From positions 1,832,281 through 1,896,280 of the forward strand of contig CAJXKD010000001.1 in the NCBI GenBank assembly GCA_913055735.1: a stretch of DNA of 64,000 nucleotides, given 5' to 3'. The notes under the pieces were generated by a model. The model made no database searches, was not told where the DNA came from, and saw nothing but the letters and a program-made list of their open reading frames with translations. This stretch comes from an uncultured Rhodospirillales bacterium. GTDB taxonomy: Bacteria > Pseudomonadota > Alphaproteobacteria > Rhodospirillales > UBA2165. A program made the translations under genes and the position numbers. Below are positions 54,858 to 64,000 of the stretch, in pieces; positions within the stretch are counted from its first letter, which is position 1; each line of letters opens with the position of its first letter.

Positions 54858-56726
54858 TCAGGCTTGCGCGGTCGCCGCGGGCGGTGCATCGCCGGTTCCG
54901 GCTGTCTGATTGGCGAATTGAAGGGCATAGAGCTTTGCGTACAGCCCCTTTCGCCCGAGCAGCTCGGCGTGCGTGCCGCTTTCCACCATCTTTCCGCCGT
55001 CGATGACATGGATGACGTCGGCATCCATCACCGTCGACAGACGATGGGCTATCACGAGAGTCGTGCGGCCCTCCATCAGGATTTTCAGGGCCGCCTGCAC
55101 GTGGCGCTCGGATTCCGTATCCAGTGCGGACGTCGCTTCATCCAGCAAAAGGATCGGCGCGTTCTTGAGCATGGCGCGGGCGATGGCGATGCGTTGGCGT
55201 TGGCCGCCCGAGAGCTGTGCGCCGTGTTCGCCGACCTGTGTGTCGTATCCGTTGGGAAATTCCATGATGAAGTCATGCGCGGCGGCGTTCTTGGCGACGG
55301 CGATGATTTCCTCTTCCGAGGCGTCCATGCGGCCATAGGCGATATTCGCGCGGATGGTATCGTCGAACAGAGTGATGTCCTGGCTGACCAGGGCCATGGC
55401 GCCGCGCAGGGAGGCGAAGGTCACATCGCGCACATCAATGCCGTCGATGGTGATGGTGCCGCCGTCCACGTCATAGAACCGGGGGATGAGATTGAGGATG
55501 GTCGATTTGCCTGCGCCTGAGGGTCCGACCAGGGCGATGGTCTTACCGCCCGGCACGTCAAGGGAGATATGGTTCAGTGCCGGCCGGTCTTCGCGGTAGG
55601 CAAAGGACACGTCATTGAGACGAATGTGGCCCTCGGCGATGGTCAGATCACGGGCATCCGGTTTCTCGACGATAGTGGGGTGGCGATCCAACAGGGCAAA
55701 CAAACGCTGTGCTCCTGCAAGGCCTTCCTGCAGATTGGCGTTGAGGTTGGCGAGGCGCTTCATCGGTTCGTAGGCGAGAAGCAAAGCCGTGATAAACGAG
55801 AAAAAGGACCCTGCGTCGGTTGCTTGGTTGATGACCCGGTAGCCGCCGTAGAAAATAACCAATGCAACAGCCGTCCCGCCGAGGGTTTCCATGATCGGGC
55901 TCGCCAATGCTCGGACGCGGGAGCTTTTGAATACCAGTTTGAAGATCCGCTCGGCGATGGCCCGGACGCGTGTTTTCTCGTATTCCTCCATGCCATAGGC
56001 TTTGACGACCCGCGCCCCTTGGAAGGTTTGGTTCAACAGGGTGGTAAATTCGCCCATTTCCACTTGGGTGTTCACGCTGACCTTGCGGATCCGCTTGCCG
56101 AGCCGCGAGATGGCATAGACGGCAATCGGGAAAACCAAAAACGATGCGAGCGACAATCGCCAGTCCTGAATGAACATGACGCCGACGAGAAACACGAGGG
56201 ATAGCGCGTCCTTGCCGATACTGGTGAGCGCATTGGAAACGGCTGCCCGCATCATGTTGATATCGATGGTGAAACGGGAAATCAGATTGCCGGCCGGATT
56301 ACTCTGAAAGAAGGCCAGTTCCATTTTGCTGAGGTGCGCATACAGCCGGTGCTGGCTGTCGGTAATGATGCGCTGCCCGACATAGCTCATCAGCGTGGCT
56401 TGACCGTAATTGGCGGCACCTTTGACAAAGAAGGTTATCAAAACGGCCGCCCCGACGGGGACGAGCATCGACCGGTCTTGTTCGATAAAGACCTTATTGA
56501 CGACAGGCTCCATGAGCCAAGCGCTCAGGCCCGTCGCGCCGGCGACAAGTCCCATGCAAACAAGCGCGAACACCACCCAGCCCCAGTAGGGTTTGATGTT
56601 TTCGCGGACCAGCCGTTTAACCAGTGCGCTCGTGGAGTTGCTCTGTATCTTAGCCGTGGTGTCGCTCACAGTTCCGAAGCCGGTATCCCGTACAATCTTA
56701 CGGCCAAAATGAATTTCGCGGACCAT
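54858..56726 (-). CDS. msbA: ABC lipid A flippase MsbA-like
   Basis: A half-size ABC exporter: an N-terminal six-helix membrane domain (about 30-330) and an ATPase with Walker A GPSGAGKST, Q-loop ALVSQDITLFDD, signature QLSGGQRQRIAIAR, Walker B ILLLDEATSALD and H-loop AHRL. Position directly ahead of DUF374-waaA-lpxK-lpxL points to flipping of lipid A-core across the inner membrane. Start choice is open: ATG 56726 or GTG 56669 (VSDTTAKIQ); a TTG at 56750 is less likely. Confidence 0.91.
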   Translation of the reverse strand: MVREIHFGRKIVRDTGFGTVSDTTAKIQSNSTSALVKRLVRENIKPYWGWVVFALVCMGLVAGATGLSAWLMEPVVNKVFIEQDRSMLVPVGAAVLITFFVKGAANYGQATLMSYVGQRIITDSQHRLYAHLSKMELAFFQSNPAGNLISRFTIDINMMRAAVSNALTSIGKDALSLVFLVGVMFIQDWRLSLASFLVFPIAVYAISRLGKRIRKVSVNTQVEMGEFTTLLNQTFQGARVVKAYGMEEYEKTRVRAIAERIFKLVFKSSRVRALASPIMETLGGTAVALVIFYGGYRVINQATDAGSFFSFITALLLAYEPMKRLANLNANLQEGLAGAQRLFALLDRHPTIVEKPDARDLTIAEGHIRLNDVSFAYREDRPALNHISLDVPGGKTIALVGPSGAGKSTILNLIPRFYDVDGGTITIDGIDVRDVTFASLRGAMALVSQDITLFDDTIRANIAYGRMDASEEEIIAVAKNAAAHDFIMEFPNGYDTQVGEHGAQLSGGQRQRIAIARAMLKNAPILLLDEATSALDTESERHVQAALKILMEGRTTLVIAHRLSTVMDADVIHVIDGGKMVESGTHAELLGRKGLYAKLYALQFANQTAGTGDAPPAATAQA

Positions 56727-56813
56727 ACCACGCTTGGCTAGTCCATCCAATCCGTGTGTAGAATCAGCAGGTTAATTCTTGGTGACGGCCAATTTGCCAC
56801 GACTTGGCCGTCA

Positions 56814-58157
56814 CTATTTTCCCGCGACGGTCAGTCCGTCAACTCTTACGGTCGGCGCATCAACGCCATAAAGGAATTCGAGGTCGTTGGCGGGAACCAG
56901 GTTGGCATACATTTCCTTGAGGTTTCCGGCAACGGTGATCTCGCTCACCGGATAGGCGATCTCGCTGTTCTCTATCCAGTAGCCCGCCGCGCCGCGGCTG
57001 TAATCACCGGTCAGCCCGTTGAGGCCGAACCCGATCAATTCGGTGACGTAAAACCCGCTTTTGATATCCGCCATGAGGTCTTCCGGTGAAATGTCGCCGG
57101 CTTCGAGATAAAGGTTCGTGGCCGACGGCGACGGTGGGCCGCCGGTGCCGCGCGAGGCGTGGCCGGTGGTTTCGAGGCCCAATTGCCGAGCCGAACGGAG
57201 ATCGAGGAACCATGTCGTCAGGACCCCGTTTTCGATCACATTACGGCGCTTGTTGGCCACGCCTTCGCCGTCGAACGGCTTGGAACGGAGACCGCGTTTG
57301 CGGTGCGGATCGTCGACAATGGTGATCCCGTCGCAGAACACTTTTTTGCCCATGTAATCCTTGAGGAAGCTCGTGTTGCGGGCGATGGCAGCGCCGTTGA
57401 TGGCGCTGGCCAAATGGGAAATCAGGCCACGCGATACGCGCGGATCATAGATCACCGGCACCTGGCCGGTGGATGCCTTGCGGGGATTGAGGCGCTTGAC
57501 CGCTTTCTCGCCCGCGGTGCGGCCGATATCCTCGGGCGACCTCAGGTCGCTCGCGTAAACCGCGCCATGATAGTCATAGTCCCGCTCCATCTCGGTTCCC
57601 GTACCCGCCAGGACCGAGGCGCTCAATGACACGTGCGACCCCGAATAACCCTGCGCGAATCCGTTGGTCGCGGCGACGGCGACGGTTGCCCGGCCCCAGC
57701 CCGCTTCGGCGCCTTCGGAATTGGTAACACCCTCGACCGCGCGGGCGGCATCCTCGGCACGGGACGCCCACTCGACCAGCGTCTTGGCATCGGGTTCATA
57801 GGAATCGGCCATGTCCAGATCGGGAAAATCGGTGGCCAGTTGGTCGGGATCGGCGAGGCCGCAATAGGGATCGTCCGGCACGGACTTGGCCATGGCGACG
57901 GCACGTTCCGCCAATTCGTTCAGTGCGCCGGCCGTCATGTCCGACGATGACACGATAGCCTGCTTCTTGCCGATGAGAACCCGAAGTCCGACATCCGTGT
58001 TTTCCGACCGCTCCAGCTTCTCGGCATTGCCGAGACGCTGCGCGACCGCGAGCGAGGTGCTTTCCACATAAACCGCATCGGCAGCTTCCGCACCGGCCTT
58101 CACGGCCTTAGCGAGCAGATCGGTGAGCAGGTTCAGATTATCGGCCGTTTCCGCCAT
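56814..58157 (-). CDS. pmbA: TldD/PmbA family protein (TldE)
   Basis: The 447-residue protein belongs to the U62 group: ERSENTDVGLRVLIGKKQAIVSSSD near the start, SRGLISHLASAINGAAIARNTSFL and GIGFGLNG-like ELIGFGLNGLTGDYSRGAAG at the C-terminus. TldD and TldE form a metalloprotease that trims modified peptides and antitoxin. It lacks the TldD HExxxH zinc motif, which fits the non-catalytic TldE partner; tldD is not in this window. It is 87 bp upstream of msbA on the same strand. Confidence 0.92.
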   Translation of the reverse strand: MAETADNLNLLTDLLAKAVKAGAEAADAVYVESTSLAVAQRLGNAEKLERSENTDVGLRVLIGKKQAIVSSSDMTAGALNELAERAVAMAKSVPDDPYCGLADPDQLATDFPDLDMADSYEPDAKTLVEWASRAEDAARAVEGVTNSEGAEAGWGRATVAVAATNGFAQGYSGSHVSLSASVLAGTGTEMERDYDYHGAVYASDLRSPEDIGRTAGEKAVKRLNPRKASTGQVPVIYDPRVSRGLISHLASAINGAAIARNTSFLKDYMGKKVFCDGITIVDDPHRKRGLRSKPFDGEGVANKRRNVIENGVLTTWFLDLRSARQLGLETTGHASRGTGGPPSPSATNLYLEAGDISPEDLMADIKSGFYVTELIGFGLNGLTGDYSRGAAGYWIENSEIAYPVSEITVAGNLKEMYANLVPANDLEFLYGVDAPTVRVDGLTVAGK

Positions 58158-58205
58158 ATCCTCGTCGGATCCCTTCTTCTCTATATCTGTCTATTTCCAG
58201 ATGGC

Positions 58206-59714
58206 CTATTTCCAAATCGATTGGCCGCTTCCGGGCAGTCCCAGGGTGTTCCACATTTCGGAGACCTTGTCGATCACCTCGTCGGACATGCGGATCTTGG
58301 TGCCCCAATCGCGCGACGTTTCCGGCGGCATCTTAATTGTCGCGTCGATACCGATCTTGCCACCCAGGCCGGACACCGGCGAGGCGAAGTCGAGATAATC
58401 GATGGGCGTCGCGTCGATCAAGGTGACGTCGCGAACCGGATCCATGCGCGTCGACATGGCCCAGATAACGTCCTTCCAATCGCGCGCGTCGATATCGTGG
58501 TCCACCACGATGACCATCTTGGTATAGAGGAATTGGCGCAAATAGGACCACACCGCCATCATGATCCGTTTGGCATGGCCGGGATAGGCTTTGCGGATGG
58601 AGACGACGGCGACGCGGTAGGAACACCCTTCCGGCGGCAGCCAGAAATCGACGATCTCGGGGAATTGCTGGGTCAACAGTGGGATGAACAACTCGTTGAG
58701 CGCTTCGCCGAGGACGGAGGGTTCGTCCGGCGGCCGCCCGGTATAGGTCGACAGATAGATAGGGTCGCGGCGCATGGTGATGGCGCTGATCTTAAAGACG
58801 GGGAACTCTTCGACCGAATTGTAATAGCCGGTGTGATCGCCGTAGGGGCCTTCGGCGCCGTATTCCGACAAGGACACATGGCCCTCGATCACAATCTCGG
58901 CTTCCGCCGGTACTTTGAGGGGCACGGTCTTGCAGGCAACCAGCTCCACCTTCTCGTTCCGCAGCAGTCCCGCGAACTGATATTCGGAGAGCGTATCGGG
59001 CACCGGTGCGACGGCGGCGAGAATGCATCCCGGATCGGCGCCGATGACCACGGCGGCGGGGATTTCCGTGGCACCCGCTTTGCCGGCGCGGGCATGATGC
59101 TGCGCCCCGCCGCGATGTTTGAGCCAGCGCATCAATGTCGTGTCGCGGCCGGTCACTTGCATGCGGTAGACGCCGACGTTGAACGCATCGTCACTATCGG
59201 ACGCAGGATCGCGGGTGACCACCAGCGGCCACGTGATCAGCGGCGCGGGCTCGCCCGGCCAGCAGGTCTGGATGGGCAGTTTGGCGAGATCGATGTCGTC
59301 GCCTTGCCACACCACTTCCTGACAGGGCGCGTTGCGCACCGTCTTCGGTTTCATGGCCATGGCGGTTTTGACGAGCGGCAGCATGTCGAACGCTTCGCGC
59401 CAGCCGCCCGGCGGTTCCGGCTGACGCAGGAAGGCAAGAGTTTCCCCGAACGCGCGCAGGTCTTCCGGCTTCCTATTCATCCCCCAGGCAACTCGTTCGA
59501 CGGTGCCGAACAGATTGGTGAGAACCGGCATAGCGCACGGCGTGCCGTTGGCATCGATGGGCTTTTCGAACAAGACAGCGGGACCGCCTTCGGCCATCAG
59601 GCGGGTTTGGATTTCCGTCATCTCCAAGTGGGTCGAAACGGGGGCCGACACGCGCACCAGTTGGCCGTCCCGTTCCAGCCGCTGAACGAAATCCCGCAGG
59701 TTCCGATATGCCAT
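58206..59714 (-). CDS. ubiD: UbiD family prenyl-FMN-dependent decarboxylase
   Basis: A 502-residue UbiD decarboxylase, presumably acting on 4-hydroxy-3-polyprenylbenzoate in ubiquinone synthesis. It starts [21 protein letters not shown], the family N-terminus. It has [45 protein letters not shown] and [10 protein letters not shown], regions that bind prenylated FMN and metal. Its cofactor maker UbiX is not in the window. AAAAGGAG lies 6 bases before the ATG. ubiA and ubiG are also in this window, supporting the ubiquinone role. Confidence 0.91.
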   Translation of the reverse strand: MAYRNLRDFVQRLERDGQLVRVSAPVSTHLEMTEIQTRLMAEGGPAVLFEKPIDANGTPCAMPVLTNLFGTVERVAWGMNRKPEDLRAFGETLAFLRQPEPPGGWREAFDMLPLVKTAMAMKPKTVRNAPCQEVVWQGDDIDLAKLPIQTCWPGEPAPLITWPLVVTRDPASDSDDAFNVGVYRMQVTGRDTTLMRWLKHRGGAQHHARAGKAGATEIPAAVVIGADPGCILAAVAPVPDTLSEYQFAGLLRNEKVELVACKTVPLKVPAEAEIVIEGHVSLSEYGAEGPYGDHTGYYNSVEEFPVFKISAITMRRDPIYLSTYTGRPPDEPSVLGEALNELFIPLLTQQFPEIVDFWLPPEGCSYRVAVVSIRKAYPGHAKRIMMAVWSYLRQFLYTKMVIVVDHDIDARDWKDVIWAMSTRMDPVRDVTLIDATPIDYLDFASPVSGLGGKIGIDATIKMPPETSRDWGTKIRMSDEVIDKVSEMWNTLGLPGSGQSIWK

Positions 59715-59934
59715 GGAAGCTCCTTTTTGCGGAACCTATAGACACTGAATGCCGCGGTGAAGGTCAAGGAAAACCTTGGTTTTCGGGTAAATTTGTTTTG
59801 ATCCCCGTCTGAAAATCCCAGTTGTAGCGACGCGCCCGGATCACCACCTTTACCTTAAGTTGCGCGCTTTATTCGAGGCCGATACGGTAGCGCTAGCCCT
59901 TGATGGCCCCCGTGAACGTCACGCGAAACCGCTC

Positions 59935-61737
59935 ATGACAATAAAGACCGAAAACCGGGAGAGTAGCCGAACGAACGGCGGCGTAGGCGATGCCTACCGG
60001 AGGCTGATCGAAATCGGCATCGCCCTGTCGGCGGAATTGAATCACGACCGGCTTATGGAGTTGATCCTTCTCGAAGCGAAGGACCTGACTAACGCCGACG
60101 GCGGGACCATCTACCTGAAAACCGATCAGGACACGCTGCGGTTCCAGATTATCCGCAACGATTCCCTGAAGATCGCCATGGGTGGCACGACGGGCAAACC
60201 CATCTCCTTTCACGATCTCGATCTGTTCAACGTGGATACGGGCGCGCCCAATCATCACAATGTGGCAACCCACGTGGCGCTCAGCGGTGAGACGGTGAAC
60301 GTGCCGGATGCCTACAGCTCCAACGAGTTCGATTTCTCGGGAACCAAGGAGTTCGACAAGGGGACCGGCTACCGCTCCAAGTCCTTTTTGACTGTCCCGC
60401 TTAAGGATCACCAGGGCGACGTGATCGGCGTCCTGCAGCTGCTCAACGCGACCGATATTCATGGCGAGGTCGTGCCCTTCTCTGCCGACATTCAGCCGCT
60501 GATCGAGGCCTTGGCATCGCAGGCCGCCGTCTCCCTCAACAAGCAGCAGTTGATCGACGCGCAGCGGAAGCTGCTTGATTCCTTTATCGAGCTGATCGCC
60601 GGCGCCATCGACGCAAAGTCCGCTTATACGGGCGGCCATTGTCAGCGGGTGCCGGAATTGACGAAGATGCTAACCCGCGCGGCGTGCGAATCGCAGGATC
60701 ATCGTTTCCATGACTTCGATCTCACCGACGAGGAATGGTACGAACTGCACATCGCCTGTTGGCTGCACGATTGCGGTAAGGTGACGACACCTGAGCATAT
60801 CGTCGACAAGGCGACCAAACTCGAAACCATCCATAACCGCATCCATGAAATCCGCATGCGCTTCGAAGTGTTGAAGCGCGACGCGGAGATTGCCTACCTG
60901 CAAGGGCGCTTGGATGGCGGCGACGAAGCGGCGTTGCGGGAGCAACGTGACGCGCGCCTGAAACAATTGGATGATGATTTCGCCTTCATTGCCGAATGCA
61001 ACGTCGGCGGCGAATTCATTTCCGAGGAAAGTCTCGAGCGGATCAAAAAGATCGCCGCCGAGGAATGGGTGCGCACCCTCGACGACCGGCTGGGCATTTC
61101 CATCGATGAGGAACAGCGGCTCAAGGGTGTCCCCCCGACGCCCGTACCGGCGACAGAGAAGCTGCTGGCCGACAAAGCGGAACACATCATGCCGCGCAAC
61201 GACAAAGGCATCATGGCCGCCGACAATCCCTGGGGCTTCAGGATGGACGTGCCCGAACACGATACCAATCTCGGCGAGATCCATAATCTCAGCATCGCAC
61301 GCGGCACGCTCACCGCAGAGGACCGCTATAAGATTAACGATCACATCGTGCAGACCATCATCATGCTGGAGGCATTACCGTTCCCGAAGAGTCTGGCGCG
61401 GGTGCCGGAAATCGCGGGCGGCCACCACGAGAAGATGGACGGTACCGGATATCCTAAGCGTCTCACCCGCGACGAAATGTCCCTGCCCGCGCGGGTGATG
61501 GCCATCGCCGACATTTTCGAGGCGCTGACAGCCGCCGACCGGCCTTACAAGAAACCGAAGAGCTTGTCCCAATCCCTCGACATCATGCGCCGCATGCGCG
61601 ACGACAGCCACATCGATCCCGACCTATTCGATCTGTTCCTGGAATCCGGCACCTACCGGGAGTATGCGGAGAAATTCCTCGATCCGAGCCAGATCGATAC
61701 CGTGGATATCGCCGAGTACGTCAACACCAAGCGATAA
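59935..61737 (+). CDS. GAF domain HD-GYP phosphodiesterase with large internal insertion
   Basis: A 600-residue soluble signalling protein. A GAF domain (about 25-200) is followed by an HD-GYP domain that starts at GGHCQRVPEL and has His278-Asp279 (WLHDCGKVTTPEHIVDKATKL). The GYP part (GGHHEKMDGTGYPKRL, 496-510) comes only after about 160 extra residues, roughly 297-457, rich in Glu, Arg and Lys with helical and coiled-coil character. HD-GYP enzymes hydrolyse cyclic di-GMP; all key metal residues appear present, so it may be active. The TTG at 59860 is an unlikely start. It converges on ubiA with a 6-bp gap. Confidence 0.89.
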   Translation: MTIKTENRESSRTNGGVGDAYRRLIEIGIALSAELNHDRLMELILLEAKDLTNADGGTIYLKTDQDTLRFQIIRNDSLKIAMGGTTGKPISFHDLDLFNVDTGAPNHHNVATHVALSGETVNVPDAYSSNEFDFSGTKEFDKGTGYRSKSFLTVPLKDHQGDVIGVLQLLNATDIHGEVVPFSADIQPLIEALASQAAVSLNKQQLIDAQRKLLDSFIELIAGAIDAKSAYTGGHCQRVPELTKMLTRAACESQDHRFHDFDLTDEEWYELHIACWLHDCGKVTTPEHIVDKATKLETIHNRIHEIRMRFEVLKRDAEIAYLQGRLDGGDEAALREQRDARLKQLDDDFAFIAECNVGGEFISEESLERIKKIAAEEWVRTLDDRLGISIDEEQRLKGVPPTPVPATEKLLADKAEHIMPRNDKGIMAADNPWGFRMDVPEHDTNLGEIHNLSIARGTLTAEDRYKINDHIVQTIIMLEALPFPKSLARVPEIAGGHHEKMDGTGYPKRLTRDEMSLPARVMAIADIFEALTAADRPYKKPKSLSQSLDIMRRMRDDSHIDPDLFDLFLESGTYREYAEKFLDPSQIDTVDIAEYVNTKR

Positions 61738-61743
61738 TTGGGT

Positions 61744-62673
61744 TTAGGCCATCACCTGCCCTAGAATAATCCCGCCGAACAGCAGCCAGCCGAACAATCG
61801 GTTCGATTTGAACTTGCGCAGGCAATCGTGGGGATCGTCGAAATCCACGTCGACGGTCTGCCAAACAAGCTGCGCGGCGGCGAGGACCAACGCCACGTAG
61901 AACGGCCACGCAAGACCGACCATCCAGCCCGATATCCCGATCAAGACGATGGCAATGGCGTGGAAGACGGCGATCCAAGGCCGCGTGTTTTCCCCCAGCA
62001 ACAGCGCCGTCGACTTCACGCCGATCAGCACATCGTCTTCCTTGTCCTGATGCGCATAGATGGTGTCGTACCCGAGGGTCCAGAAGAACCCGGCGGCATA
62101 AAGAACAAGGGCAGGTCCTTGCAGATCGCCCCGCACCGCCGCCCAGCCCAATAGCGCCCCCCAGTTGAAGGTGAGGCCCAACATCGCTTGCGGCCAATAG
62201 GTGATGCGCTTGGCGAAGGGATAAGTGAACACCAACAACAGTGAGGCGGCGCCGACACCGACGGCAAACCAGTTGAATTGCAACAGGATGATCAAACCGA
62301 TCAGGCACAACAGGCCCATGTAGACCACCGCCTGGGTGACGCTGACCGCACCCGAGGGGATCGGCCGGTCTGCGGTGCGCGCCACACGGCCGTCGAAATC
62401 CCGGTCGGTAATGTCGTTGAAGATGCAGCCCGCGCCGCGCATGATCATCGCACCGAGGCCGAACAGGATCATGAGCCACAGGCTCGGCCAGCCGGGCGTG
62501 GCGAGGGCAATCGACCACCAGCAGGGAAACAGCAGCAGCCAGGTGCCGATGGGCCGGTCGAACCGCGCCATGCGGGCATAGGGCCGCGCCGCTTCGGGCA
62601 AATAACTGTCGACCCAGTTGCCGCGATGGATGTCGCTGGCGTCAGTGGTATGTGTCGGGGTGTCTATCGGCAT
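61744..62673 (-). CDS. ubiA: 4-hydroxybenzoate polyprenyltransferase
   Basis: A 309-residue integral membrane prenyltransferase that joins 4-hydroxybenzoate and the polyprenyl chain for ubiquinone. The two Asp-rich motifs that bind Mg-diphosphate are NDITDRDFD and YAHQDKEDD. About eight to nine membrane helices are visible. It is divergent from rsmE with 59 bp between the starts. Confidence 0.95.
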   Translation of the reverse strand: MPIDTPTHTTDASDIHRGNWVDSYLPEAARPYARMARFDRPIGTWLLLFPCWWSIALATPGWPSLWLMILFGLGAMIMRGAGCIFNDITDRDFDGRVARTADRPIPSGAVSVTQAVVYMGLLCLIGLIILLQFNWFAVGVGAASLLLVFTYPFAKRITYWPQAMLGLTFNWGALLGWAAVRGDLQGPALVLYAAGFFWTLGYDTIYAHQDKEDDVLIGVKSTALLLGENTRPWIAVFHAIAIVLIGISGWMVGLAWPFYVALVLAAAQLVWQTVDVDFDDPHDCLRKFKSNRLFGWLLFGGIILGQVMA

Positions 62674-62732
62674 CGCACCCCTGTATCACAGAAGCGCTTA
62701 CCACAGAACCGCCGCTGTGCCATAACCGGGCC

Positions 62733-63461
62733 ATGGAGAACGGATCGGAAATAAGACTGTGCGTGGCGGCGGACCTCCGTGCCAAAGAAGAAATCATTCT
62801 CGACAAGGACCAAGCGCATTATGTCACGACGGTGATGCGCCGCCGCGCCGGCGATACGGTGCTGTTGTTCAATGGCCGCGACGGCGAATGGCGCGCCGAA
62901 ATTTCGGAGGCAGGCCGCAAAAGCTGTGCCCTCCACCTTACGGATCAAACCCGGCCCCAAGTGGAAGAGCCGGGGCCGTGGTTGTTGTTCGCGCCCGTCA
63001 AGCGGACACAAACCGATCTGATCGTCGAGAAAGCAACCGAGCTGGGAGCGTCCCGGCTGCTGCCCATCTTTTCCGAACGCACCAACGCCGGAAGGGTCAA
63101 TCTCGAGCGATTGTCCGCCATCGCGACCGAGGCCGCCGAGCAATGCCGCCGGCTCACCGTGCCGGAGGTCAAGGAACCTGCGGCATTGCGCGACGTATTG
63201 GCGGATTGGCCCGCCGACCGGCGGCTGTTTTTGTTGGATGAGACAGGCGGTGGGACGGCGCCGTCACAGGTAATCGCCCCCGATCAACCGGGTGCGTTGC
63301 TGATCGGTCCGGAAGGCGGGTTCACGTTATCGGAACTTGATTTTCTCCGGAATCTTTCCTTTGTTAGTTCCATCAGCCTGGGACGGCGTGTCCTGCGCGC
63401 AGAGACCGCCGCCCTTGCGGCGCTCGCCTGTTGGCAGACCCTGGCCGGCGACTGGCGATAG
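62733..63461 (+). CDS. rsmE: 16S rRNA (uracil(1498)-N(3))-methyltransferase
   Basis: A SPOUT-class methyltransferase of 242 residues that methylates U1498 in the ribosomal decoding region. It has the N-terminal PUA-like domain (HYVTTVMRRRAGDTVLLFNGRDGEW), VEKATELGASRLLPIFSERT and the SAM knot LLIGPEGGFTLSELDF then SLGRRVLRAETAALAAL. ATG 62733 fits; the in-frame extension overlaps the ubiA promoter region. gshA follows after 85 bp, an arrangement common in alphaproteobacteria. Confidence 0.95.
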   Translation: MENGSEIRLCVAADLRAKEEIILDKDQAHYVTTVMRRRAGDTVLLFNGRDGEWRAEISEAGRKSCALHLTDQTRPQVEEPGPWLLFAPVKRTQTDLIVEKATELGASRLLPIFSERTNAGRVNLERLSAIATEAAEQCRRLTVPEVKEPAALRDVLADWPADRRLFLLDETGGGTAPSQVIAPDQPGALLIGPEGGFTLSELDFLRNLSFVSSISLGRRVLRAETAALAALACWQTLAGDWR

Positions 63462-63546
63462 AACGAAACGACATAACGAAACAGAACGACCGACCGCGCC
63501 AAGGTTACGAATTGGGTCAAGCGTTTAGGTCTGGACAGGGGAAGCG

Positions 63547-64000
63547 ATGGCGGGCGTAAGCCACAAAGACGATACGCCGATCACCGGCAAGGACCAACTT
63601 GTCGCCTATATCGCGTCGGGCTGCAAACCGGAGAGCGAATGGCGGATCGGCACCGAACACGAGAAATTCGCCTACGATCCCGACACGCTGATGCCGCTGC
63701 CTTATGAGGGGCCGAAGGGCATTCGGGCGTTGCTCGAGGGATTGACCCGCTTCGGCTGGCAGCCGGTTCTGGAGCACGGCAATCTTATCGCGCTTTCCAA
63801 GCCGGACCATTCCTCGATCACATTGGAGCCCGGCGGGCAGGTCGAACTCTCCGGCGCGCCGCTCGAAAACATTCACCAGACCTGTTCGGAACTGACCGAG
63901 CACCTGAAACAGGTGAAGGAAATCTCCACCGAATTGGGCGTTGCCCTCATGGGGCTCGGCTACCGCGCCAAAGCGCGGCTCGATCAGGTGCCGTGGATGC
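63547..64000 (+). CDS. gshA: glutamate-cysteine ligase, alphaproteobacterial/plant type (3' end outside window)
   Basis: The first 151 codons are visible, starting MAGVSHKDDTPITGKDQLV. RIGTEHEKFAYDPDTLMPLPYEG and EHGNLIALSKPDHSSITLEPGGQVELSGAP contain the nucleotide and glutamate-binding residues of the GCS2-like ligases found in alphaproteobacteria and plants. The enzyme makes gamma-glutamylcysteine, the first step of glutathione synthesis, which fits the two glutaredoxins in this window. The reading is open to the last base. Confidence 0.94.
   Translation, partial: MAGVSHKDDTPITGKDQLVAYIASGCKPESEWRIGTEHEKFAYDPDTLMPLPYEGPKGIRALLEGLTRFGWQPVLEHGNLIALSKPDHSSITLEPGGQVELSGAPLENIHQTCSELTEHLKQVKEISTELGVALMGLGYRAKARLDQVPWM

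Noticed and set aside
58221..59741. 506-codon open frame opposite ubiD
   Set aside because: It spans the UbiD gene including its ribosome-binding site; the product is His/Gly/Arg-rich without domains.
1..64000. CRISPR arrays, prophage, transposases, tRNA or rRNA genes
   Set aside because: No regularly spaced direct repeats, no integrase or transposase motifs, and no cloverleaf-like or rRNA sequence were seen in the gaps.

Overview
The window reads as a chromosomal segment of a GC-rich alphaproteobacterium, most likely of the Rhodospirillales or a related order. The evidence is a GcrA-type cell-cycle regulator, the F1-ATPase zeta inhibitor (DUF1476), an EI-Ntr phosphotransferase beside lysC, the block purC-purS-purQ-purL-bolA-grxD, ubiquinone genes, a lipid A/Kdo operon, and DUF4167/DUF1178/DUF924 proteins common in that class. 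Coding density is very high. No gene-free stretch exceeds 300 bases, and I saw no tRNA, rRNA, CRISPR array, insertion sequence or prophage.

Layout. 1-11.2 kb: a minus-strand run reading lysC, ptsP, rodZ-like, hisS, a glutamyl-tRNA reductase-like gene, prfA, prmC, DUF4167, with a MOSC gene cut by the left edge. 11.4-20 kb: small housekeeping genes (ubiG, DUF1178, methyltransferases, nitrilase-like, glutaredoxin, comF, sfsA, map, radC, a TauD-type dioxygenase). 20-24.8 kb: a glycosyltransferase, an SDR, and a locus resembling the phosphate-starvation lipid-remodelling pair PlcP (phospholipase C-like metallophosphoesterase) and Agt (glycolipid glycosyltransferase). A lipid kinase is transcribed divergently across an AT-rich region that carries a three-repeat Pho-box-like motif. 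24.9-31 kb: MFS transporter, histidine kinase, purB, DUF924, class III cyclase, zeta inhibitor. 31.2-37 kb: NRDE protein, then purC-purS-purQ-purL-bolA-grxD. 37-41 kb: LigA/LigB-type dioxygenase, ArsR/AHSA1 pair, DUF899, an unassigned protein, DinB. 41-47.3 kb: rpsD with a strong promoter, HNH nuclease, esterase, gluQRS, YtoQ, Nudix, then a cluster of inverted repeats abutting gcrA, and an SH3 protein. 47.3-58 kb: purD, xseA, M23 peptidase, then the minus-strand envelope operon msbA, DUF374, waaA, lpxK, lpxL-like, preceded by pmbA. 58.2-64 kb: UbiD family, GAF/HD-GYP protein, ubiA, rsmE, and the start of gshA.

The most notable points are the putative P-starvation lipid locus with its Pho-box-like triplet, the GluTR homologue whose catalytic cysteine position is proline, three consecutive inverted repeats next to gcrA, an HD-GYP domain split by about 160 residues, and four convergent gene pairs whose stop codons interlock by exactly 4 bp.
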